10,210 bases of DNA from the NCBI GenBank assembly GCA_031270385.1, contig JAISXS010000054.1:1-10210 (forward strand), given 5' to 3'. This document shows positions 5,062 to 10,210 of the stretch, piece after piece. Every line of letters begins with the position of its first letter. The stretch's first letter is position 1. A model generated the notes under the pieces. It had not been told where the DNA came from, searched no databases, and worked only from the letters and a program-made list of their open reading frames with translations. The DNA comes from Puniceicoccales bacterium (GTDB taxonomy: Bacteria; Verrucomicrobiota; Verrucomicrobiia; Opitutales; JAIRKQ01). The position numbers were made by a program, and so were the translations under genes.

Positions 5062-6111
5062 TCAAATCATCGATACCTTAAACTGTTTCAAGAACCTGGC
5101 GTCGTTTTGGAAGAAAAGGCGAATGTCGTCCACTCCATAAAATAGCATCGCGAGGCGCTCTATACCGACGCCGAATGCGAAACCGGATGCATTATCCTCG
5201 TAGCCGCAATTGCGAAAGACACTGGGAGCGACCATCCCACAACCGCCGATTTCTATCCACTTATTACTGAGTTTACCAAGATTTTTGCTTTTAAAATCTA
5301 CTTCAAATCCTGGCGATACGAATGGGAAAAAACTCGGCCTCATGCGCGTTTCACACCCTTCGCCTATTAGTTCAGTAAACAGAAAGTTAAGTGTAGACTT
5401 TAAGTCGCAGACACTCATACCGTCTTCGACGGCAAGACCTTCGCATTGGTGAAAACTTGGAAAATGGGTGGCGTCTATGGCATCGCGGCGGAATACTGTA
5501 CCCGGCGACAAAACTCTTATTGGAGGCCTATTTTTCAACATCGTTCGTATTTGGACCGTCGAAGTATGCGCCCGTAAAACATACCTTTCACTGCTGTTTT
5601 TTGAAACATTTTCGATAATTGTATCGTCAGGGAAATAAAATGTGTCGCTTTCGTTCCGCGATGGATGGCTCTGTGGCGTGTTAAGGGCATCAAAGCAGAA
5701 CCATTCTGTTTCTATTTCAGTACCGTCGGCCACGGTAAATCCCAATTTGGAAAGGATTTCCGTGATTTGAGTCCTTATTTTTGTTAGCGGATGGCAAAAG
5801 ATTCCGCAGCTTCCATGGTTAGACAGAGTTGGATCAACCTTTTTTCCGAGTAAAGCTTCTGCTTCACGAATTTCTATTTCCAATAATTTTGCTGTTAGCA
5901 TTCCTTCGATTTCTACCTTGCAAACATTTATTGCCTGGCCAACGGCCGGTTTATCCTCGGCTGCCACAGTGGTCATCGATTTCATCAGTTCGCGCAAAGC
6001 ACCGTTCTGCCCCAAAAATTTTGCCTTTACTCCTTCGAAATTAGCTCTAGATGACACCTCACCGACGGCAGTCTTCGCTTTCTCCAAAATTTCGTTAATT
6101 CTCTCCACCAT
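5062..6111 (-). CDS. pheS: Phenylalanine--tRNA ligase alpha subunit
   Basis: PheS carries the catalytic core of the alpha2-beta2 enzyme that charges tRNA-Phe in the cytoplasm. From the ATG at 6111 the product has 349 residues, close to the family norm. Residues 1-85 form the N-terminal coiled-coil arm (MVERINEILEKAKTAVGEV...). The core contains HPSRNESDTFYF (about 149-160), VLRAHTSTVQIRTM (178-191), class II motif 2 FRRDAIDATHFPSFHQ (207-222) and motif 3 GFAFGVGIERLAMLF (310-324). The frame stays open upstream to a TTG at 6165, which would add 18 residues (MTKNAAAIRC...), but the ATG gives the normal N-terminus. No pheT follows: downstream lie 37 bases and then repeat elements, so the beta-subunit gene must be elsewhere. 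It is divergent from infC across about 180 bp. Confidence 0.97.
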   Translation of the reverse strand: MVERINEILEKAKTAVGEVSSRANFEGVKAKFLGQNGALRELMKSMTTVAAEDKPAVGQAINVCKVEIEGMLTAKLLEIEIREAEALLGKKVDPTLSNHGSCGIFCHPLTKIRTQITEILSKLGFTVADGTEIETEWFCFDALNTPQSHPSRNESDTFYFPDDTIIENVSKNSSERYVLRAHTSTVQIRTMLKNRPPIRVLSPGTVFRRDAIDATHFPSFHQCEGLAVEDGMSVCDLKSTLNFLFTELIGEGCETRMRPSFFPFVSPGFEVDFKSKNLGKLSNKWIEIGGCGMVAPSVFRNCGYEDNASGFAFGVGIERLAMLFYGVDDIRLFFQNDARFLKQFKVSMI

Positions 6112-6293
6112 GTACGACCCGGAAAACGGTTCGGAGCAGCGAATGGCAGCGGCATTTTTTGTCAATTTAAATTTTGATAAAAAATTTAAAAATTTCAGCG
6201 AAAATCAAACAAAGGAATTGTCTTTGATGAAAAAATTCTATCATTCACGAACCAGTGCCAGTGAGGTGAAAAATAGTATTATAAACAGATCCA
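6112..6293. promoter_or_regulatory. Divergent pheS/infC promoter region
   Basis: This AT-rich 182-bp spacer must start transcription in both directions. Toward infC, TATCAT at 6239-6244 is a plausible -10 box with TTGTCT at 6218-6223 upstream, but the 15-base spacer is short. No repeat element is present here, unlike in most other gaps. A short GAGGTGA at about 6262-6268 lies too far from the infC ATG to be its ribosome site. Confidence 0.35.
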
Positions 6294-6956
6294 ATGACAA
6301 ACCAGCAATTTAAGCAAAGTTTTCCGAGGAAGGACCATGGTTCGCGAAACAAGAAGCCATGGAATTTTGGGAAAAATTTCATAAGAAAAAATGACAAAAT
6401 CAAAGCAAAGGAAGTCCGCGTAATCGGCAGCGATGGCCAACAACTCGGTATAATGCCGACATTTGAGGCCGTCGCTATTGCCAAAAAGCAAAATCTGGAC
6501 CTCGTCGAAATATCTCCAAACGGCAATCCTCCAGTTTGCAAGATTTTGGATTTTGGAAAGTACAAGTACGACGAAAGTAAAAAAAATAAGGGTGTTCCAA
6601 AGCAAGCATCGGCTAGAACCAAGGAGGTCAAGTTGCGCGTGGCCATAGACGCAAACGATTACAACACGAAAATGCGTCATGCTATTGAATTTTTGGAGCA
6701 TGGGAATAAGTTGAAATTGTCTCTGATGTTTCGCGGACGGGAAATGTCGCACACGGAACTCGGATTCGAGCTGGTAAAAAAGTTTGCCAATGAAATTCGG
6801 GCGTACGGGACACTTGATTCCGAGCCAAAACTTTTTGGAAAAATGATTTCCGTCACTCTATCCCCCGTGAAAAAACAATGCAGGGCAGAATCATGCCAGC
6901 AGACTACAACATTTGCAAAAGTTTTGGACGCGAGCGAATTGCTAAAATTGAAGTAG
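6294..6956 (+). CDS. infC: Translation initiation factor IF-3
   Basis: IF-3 binds the 30S subunit, keeps it apart from 50S and checks start-codon pairing. The N-domain spans about residues 30-97 and carries the signature CKILDFGKYKYDE (82-94). A basic linker (KKNKGVPKQASARTK) leads to the C-domain at about 107-193 (EVKLRVAIDANDYNTKMRHA...LFGKMISVTLSP). At 220 residues it is longer than the usual 170-180: about 30 polar, basic residues precede the core and about 25 follow it. The ATG at 6294 is the only ATG before the core; it lacks a good ribosome site, and a non-AUG start, frequent in infC, would be possible. rpmI and rplT, which usually follow infC, are absent; instead the amidase gene begins 7 bases after the stop. 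Confidence 0.96.
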   Translation: MTNQQFKQSFPRKDHGSRNKKPWNFGKNFIRKNDKIKAKEVRVIGSDGQQLGIMPTFEAVAIAKKQNLDLVEISPNGNPPVCKILDFGKYKYDESKKNKGVPKQASARTKEVKLRVAIDANDYNTKMRHAIEFLEHGNKLKLSLMFRGREMSHTELGFELVKKFANEIRAYGTLDSEPKLFGKMISVTLSPVKKQCRAESCQQTTTFAKVLDASELLKLK

Positions 6957-6963
6957 GCGAGCA

Positions 6964-7899
6964 ATGGTAACTCTGAAATCCTTTATCCGCGCACTCCCAT
7001 TGCTGTGCGCAGTTTTTTTTACGCCAAATCTCATAGCAAACCGCATTTCGATCGGAAAAATTGCCGATGGATGCGGATTAAAGGTTATTTCTTCGGAATC
7101 TTTTGGCGGAAACGGAACGGTATTTTCGTTCAAGGATGGATCAAAAGCTTTTTCGTTCAATAAGATTTTGATGCCGCTCGGATTCCCGGCAACTAAGCAA
7201 TTTTTTAGAATCTTCATTGACGAATCGGATTACATACACCACATACGGCCACTCCTTCAGGCAACTAAATATAATTACAGGAAATTAAAAATAATTGCGC
7301 TGGATGCAGGCCACGGTGGCGAAGACCACGGGACGACTTCGCCGTCAAACAAGTTGAAGGAAAAGACGTTGACGATGGACATCTGCACGCGCGTGGAGAA
7401 ACTCCTCGTACGACGCGGATATAGCGTTGTTCTTACGAGGATGGATGACATAAAAATTCCACTCGAAGAAAGGGCAAAGATCGCTAATGCTGCTAGAGCG
7501 GACTTGTTCATTTGTATACATTTTAATTCCGCACCCAGCGTTTCTGCCAGCGGCATCGAAGTTTTTGTGCTACCACCGGACGGGCAACCACAGACCGACC
7601 AGCGAACTTCAACGACACAGGACAAATACCCTGGCAACAAATTCGATGATTTAAACGTCGTCCTCGGCTATTGTCTGCAGTCCTCGCTGGTCAACGGCGT
7701 CGGAGCAAAGGATAGGGGTGTGAAGCAACGGGGATTTACCGTGTTACGAACTTTGCAGTGTCCGGGAGCGCTGGTTGAATGCGGATTTTTGTCAAACTCG
7801 AAGGAAAGTGCAAAAATTGCATCGGAAGAATACAGGAATAAACTTGCCCATGCCATAGCTTCAGCCGTTGAAAAATTCGACGAACGGATAGCAAAGTAA
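6964..7899 (+). CDS. Periplasmic N-acetylmuramoyl-L-alanine amidase (Amidase_3 family)
   Basis: This zinc enzyme cuts the bond between MurNAc and L-Ala in peptidoglycan, for example during daughter-cell separation. Residues 1-26 form a signal peptide (basic MVTLKSFIR, hydrophobic ALPLLCAVFFTP, cut after about LIAN), so it acts outside the cytoplasm. A domain of about 75 residues follows (compare AMIN-like regions, not firmly recognised), then the catalytic domain from about 108. The zinc ligands are visible: H117 in LDAGHGGEDHGT, E133 in LKEKTLTMDI, H186 in ICIHFNSAP, with the catalytic E272 in ALVECGFLSN. Length is normal at 311 residues. The ATG lies 7 bases after the infC stop with AGGCGAG in front, so the two genes are probably co-transcribed. 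From about 55 bp downstream, repeat elements occupy the space to ftsI. Confidence 0.93.
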   Translation: MVTLKSFIRALPLLCAVFFTPNLIANRISIGKIADGCGLKVISSESFGGNGTVFSFKDGSKAFSFNKILMPLGFPATKQFFRIFIDESDYIHHIRPLLQATKYNYRKLKIIALDAGHGGEDHGTTSPSNKLKEKTLTMDICTRVEKLLVRRGYSVVLTRMDDIKIPLEERAKIANAARADLFICIHFNSAPSVSASGIEVFVLPPDGQPQTDQRTSTTQDKYPGNKFDDLNVVLGYCLQSSLVNGVGAKDRGVKQRGFTVLRTLQCPGALVECGFLSNSKESAKIASEEYRNKLAHAIASAVEKFDERIAK

Positions 7900-7953
7900 T
7901 CCCGGAAGGCACTGGTTTGCATGAAGATCCGTGATTCGGTCGACTTGGGTGAC

Positions 7954-8062
7954 TATACATTCACATTCCCCGAGAAAAGCACACCCCCTATTCTAAAAAA
8001 ACGGGAATCTGCCCGCTAAATATCGTTAGGCAGAATGCTTTTTTTCAAGTAAGATAACTATA
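7954..8062 (+). mobile_element. Element C': complete MITE-like copy, 109 bp
   Basis: The left end is worn (TATACATTCACATTCCCCGA), the right end intact (TTTCAAGTAAGATAACTATA). The interior CTATTCTAAAAAAACGGGAA and CCGCTAAATATCGTTAGG match element C. Its right TA continues into ACGATATTTGACGG of the next element, which fits insertion at the TA of a CTAACGATA site in that element. The 605-bp gap 7900-8504 is almost wholly made of elements C', D', H, I and A'; 7900-7953 shows nothing recognisable. Confidence 0.78.
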
Positions 8063-8186
8063 ACGATATTTGACGGAAAGATTTGTGTTTTTATGAAAAA
8101 AACATACTGCTTTTCCATAAGAGCATGAATTTTACGTTGGTGCGTCGTTGCACTGGAATGCTTTTGTCAAGTAAGACGATTGTATA
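8063..8186 (-). mobile_element. Element D': left-truncated copy of the long variant
   Basis: From CGATATTTGACGGAAAGATT to CAAGTAAGACGATTGTATA it follows element D (4110-4232) closely, including ACATACTGCTTTTCC and GCGTCGTTGCA. The left arm of about 35 bases is missing, replaced by element C'. The right TATA is shared with the start of element H. Confidence 0.75.
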
Positions 8187-8393
8187 CAGTCATCTTCCCC
8201 GAGAAAAGCACATCCCCCCTATTCCAAAAAGCGAAAATCTTTCCGCTATAGCTATAGCGTCTGAGAAGGGCGTGCTTTCCTTTATAAAAAGGAGAACTTC
8301 CCCGCCAAGTATCGTTGAATAAGATGCCTTTGCCGAGTGTGACGGCTATAAATATCGTCAGACAGAACGCTTTTCTCAAGTAAGATAACTATA
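8183..8393 (+). mobile_element. Element H: MITE-like copy interrupted by element I
   Basis: The left half (8183-8248, TATACAGTCATCTTCCCCGA to CTTTCCGCTA) and right half (8351-8393, AATATCGTCAGACAGAACGC to AAGATAACTATA) join to CCGCTAAATATCG, exactly the sequence seen in element C. Element I lies between them, flanked by TA on both sides (8247-8248 and 8349-8350). Confidence 0.82.
8249..8348 (+). mobile_element. Element I: subfamily-2 MITE-like copy, 100 bp, nested in element H
   Basis: It starts TAGCTATAGCGTCTGAGAAG and GGCGTGC and ends GCCGAGTGTGACGGCTA; TAGC/GCTA are the inverted outer bases, the inner parts match only loosely. Interior: a TCCTTTATAAAAAGGA hairpin at about 8278-8293 and CCGCCAAGTATCGTTGAAT. 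Its left end resembles the terminus of the IS630-like element at 117 (17 of 25 bases). Confidence 0.8.
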
Positions 8394-8457
8394 TTTGATG
8401 GAGAAATTCCCATATTTATGTGGAAACAACATGCTTCTCTCGGAAAAGATGACTATA
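8394..8457 (-). mobile_element. Element A': left-truncated copy of element A
   Basis: TTTGATGGAGAAATTCCCAT to CTCTCGGAAAAGATGACTATA follows element A from 1038 to 1101 closely. Its left arm is missing; element H ends with TA exactly where A has CAATATTTGATGG, consistent with H having inserted at that TA. The right end lies 47 bp before the ftsI start codon. Confidence 0.75.
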
Positions 8458-8504
8458 GTCTTGCCTTTGGCTGACATTTGATCACAACGTCCACGGACTT
8501 GAAA

Positions 8505-10202
8505 ATGTCAAAGCGGCAGGTTCGGCATTGGGTTGTGATGGCCGTTGTCTTGTTGTTGTTTTGTGTAATTTCCTGGCGGGTGCTTGACTTGGCATACTTC
8601 AGCCGTGGCAAATACATAAAGTCGCTGGAACGTGTTCGGCGGTCGACGGCGATAATTCCAGCGAAGCGAGGGACGATATTCGACAGAAATCTCAGCGTGC
8701 TGGCATTCGACGAAACGAAGATTATACTCGGCGTCGATCCGTATGCTGCCGATGTGGAAAAGGATTTCCAATCAATTTGCACACTTTCCGAGATCCTTTG
8801 CCTCGACATGGAAGATGTTTTGGAAAAATTTGTCAAAAAAAAGGAAATTAAGGGAAAGGGCATTAAAAAAATTCGCTGGGTTCCCATATGCGAAATTGGC
8901 AGCGATTCCCTCTATTCATCGATAAAAATGATGAAAATCAGAGGTGTGTATGGGTTGAGGAACGGTCGGAGATCGTATCAGCTCGGCCAAGCCGCAGCAC
9001 ACATAACTGGCTTTGTCAATGCAGAAAATGTCGCTGTCTGCGGAGTCGAAAAATACATGAATTTCTATCTTCGCGGACAGGACGGCTATGTAGAATCAGA
9101 GAAGGACAGCAATGCGCGGGAACTTGTTCACTATAGAAAGAATGAGTTTCCGTGCGAGGACGGGAACGATGTCGTGCTTTCGATTGACAAAAATATTCAG
9201 AGGATCGTCTATGAACAAGTCGAAGCGATCGTTGAAAAGTTTTCCCCGCAGTACGTTTCAGCGATCGTGAGCGATGTCGCATCCGGAGAGATACTTGCTT
9301 TGGTAAATTATCCTGGCTACGATCCCAATAACTACGGTAATTTTCCATTGGAAACGATGAAAAATTTGGCAGTTTGCAATATCTACGAGCCGGCGTCCGT
9401 ATTTAAAATAGTTGCCATGTCATTTGGGTTGGAATACGGTCTGGTCGACGAAAATACCGTCTTCGATTGCGCGGAATCCACCGTTGTTAACCGTGGAAAG
9501 ATTGTAGCCATTCCGAAAGATCACCGGCCATTCGATAAATTGACGTTTGTCGAAGCTGTTAGGAAATCGAGTAATAGAGCGGCGGCGCAGGTTGCGATGA
9601 TGATAGGGGAGCAGGGTTTCTACGATTGTGTGCGTGCCTATGGTTTCGGGGAAAAATCCGGCTATGGCCCAGATAATGAGTCTGGTGGAATATTGTTTCC
9701 TGTGTCCAGATGGGATGTCTTGACGATAACGCGCATGGCAATGGGGCATGCCATCGGCGTAGTTCCAATGCAGGTGCATTTTGCAATGTCCGTGATAGCA
9801 AACGATGGAGTTTTGTTGAAACCAAATTTGTTCAAATGCGTTCGTAGTGGTGAGAGCGAAATTTTAGCGATGAACCCAGTCGTTCGCAGACGTGTAATTT
9901 CCAGAGATACTGCGGCACGCATGCGGAACGTCCTCCATGATCCGTGGAATGGAAAATTGAAAAATGGTATGGAATTTTGTGGTAAAACCGGAACCGGCCA
10001 AAAGCTAGTCGATGGAAAATATTCTCACGATCGTCATACGTCATCGTACAGTGGGTTTTTCCCTCTAAATGCGCCAAAAATCATCATAACAGTGATTGTG
10101 GACGATGCGAAAGTTTCCAATGGCGTGGCCTGGGGAGCAGTTGTTTCGCTTCCGGCATTCAGAAATATTGCGGAAAAAATATCCCAATACCTTGACTTGT
10201 GA
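8505..10202 (+). CDS. ftsI: Class B penicillin-binding protein, division transpeptidase FtsI (PBP3)
   Basis: FtsI cross-links septal peptidoglycan as part of the divisome. With the ATG at 8505 the product has 565 residues: a short basic tail, one membrane span at about 9-27 (WVVMAVVLLLFCVISWRVL), the pedestal domain with RGTIFDRN (55-62), AAHITGFVN and GVEKYMNFYLRGQDGY, then the transpeptidase domain. Its three motifs are present: S298-V-F-K in EPASVFK, S355-S-N in RKSSNRAAA, and K494-T-G in CGKTGTGQK. There is no PASTA domain. The frame is open further upstream to a TTG at 8478, but the ATG gives the normal short cytoplasmic tail and has GGA about 8 bases before it. The usual dcw neighbours (mraW upstream, murE downstream) are not in the window: upstream is a repeat cluster, downstream the window ends. 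PBP2 of the elongasome is the alternative; motifs and length fit FtsI better. Confidence 0.93.
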   Translation: MSKRQVRHWVVMAVVLLLFCVISWRVLDLAYFSRGKYIKSLERVRRSTAIIPAKRGTIFDRNLSVLAFDETKIILGVDPYAADVEKDFQSICTLSEILCLDMEDVLEKFVKKKEIKGKGIKKIRWVPICEIGSDSLYSSIKMMKIRGVYGLRNGRRSYQLGQAAAHITGFVNAENVAVCGVEKYMNFYLRGQDGYVESEKDSNARELVHYRKNEFPCEDGNDVVLSIDKNIQRIVYEQVEAIVEKFSPQYVSAIVSDVASGEILALVNYPGYDPNNYGNFPLETMKNLAVCNIYEPASVFKIVAMSFGLEYGLVDENTVFDCAESTVVNRGKIVAIPKDHRPFDKLTFVEAVRKSSNRAAAQVAMMIGEQGFYDCVRAYGFGEKSGYGPDNESGGILFPVSRWDVLTITRMAMGHAIGVVPMQVHFAMSVIANDGVLLKPNLFKCVRSGESEILAMNPVVRRRVISRDTAARMRNVLHDPWNGKLKNGMEFCGKTGTGQKLVDGKYSHDRHTSSYSGFFPLNAPKIIITVIVDDAKVSNGVAWGAVVSLPAFRNIAEKISQYLDL

Positions 10203-10210
10203 TGTAACTT

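Noticed and set aside
6245..6752. Two overlapping minus-strand frames of 133 and 157 codons
   Set aside because: Both are antisense to infC, which is certain from its motifs.
8083..8322. 79-codon plus-strand frame
   Set aside because: It is made of elements D', H and I joined end to end and has no independent coding signal.
7954..8457. CRISPR array
   Set aside because: The repeated units are about 100 bp with inverted ends, in mixed orientation and without unique spacers of constant length.
8351..8457. A single element whose left arm has been inverted
   Set aside because: The right half of H (8351-8393) plus A' could be read this way, but 8351-8393 joins perfectly with 8183-8248 once the nested element I is removed, so nested insertion explains more.

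Overview
The window looks like a chromosomal segment of a bacterium of the PVC group, most likely a verrucomicrobium. The support is circumstantial: a prepilin-like protein with a C-terminal 'DGHV' strand of the kind common in these phyla, an AT-leaning base composition with otherwise normal bacterial housekeeping genes, and weak Shine-Dalgarno sequences. No rRNA or other marker is present, so the assignment is an inference.

Layout. 1-117: end of an IS630-like insertion sequence, showing only the first 21 codons of its transposase (minus strand) and its terminal repeat. 258-962: prepilin-like pseudopilin (+). 1176-2534: unknown 452-residue protein (+) whose last 14 codons come from a repeat element. 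3874-2852: minus-strand pair made of an 84-residue unknown protein and an RluA-family pseudouridine synthase with an altered catalytic motif. 4634-4485: possible 49-residue small gene (-) with a good promoter. 6111-5062: pheS (-). 6294-7899: infC and a periplasmic N-acetylmuramoyl-L-alanine amidase (+). 8505-10202: ftsI, a class B penicillin-binding protein (+). The recognisable genes serve translation (PheS, IF3, rRNA or tRNA pseudouridylation) and cell-wall synthesis and remodelling (amidase, FtsI).

The most notable feature is a family of short mobile elements (about 100-160 bp, MITE-like) packed into most intergenic spaces. They have terminal inverted repeats starting TATAGTCATCTT...GAGAAAAGCAT, carry no ORF, and cover about 1.6 kb (roughly 16%) of the window. 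One copy (8249-8348) sits inside another (8183-8248 plus 8351-8393) and is flanked by a duplicated TA, the target rule of IS630/Tc1-mariner elements. The end of the IS630-like element at the left edge resembles the end of this nested copy (17 of 25 positions without gaps), so an IS630-type transposase is the likely mobiliser. One copy overlaps the 3' end of the unknown 452-residue gene and provides its stop codon; another ends 47 bp before the ftsI start codon. The pheS/infC divergent promoter region and the infC-amidase junction are free of elements.
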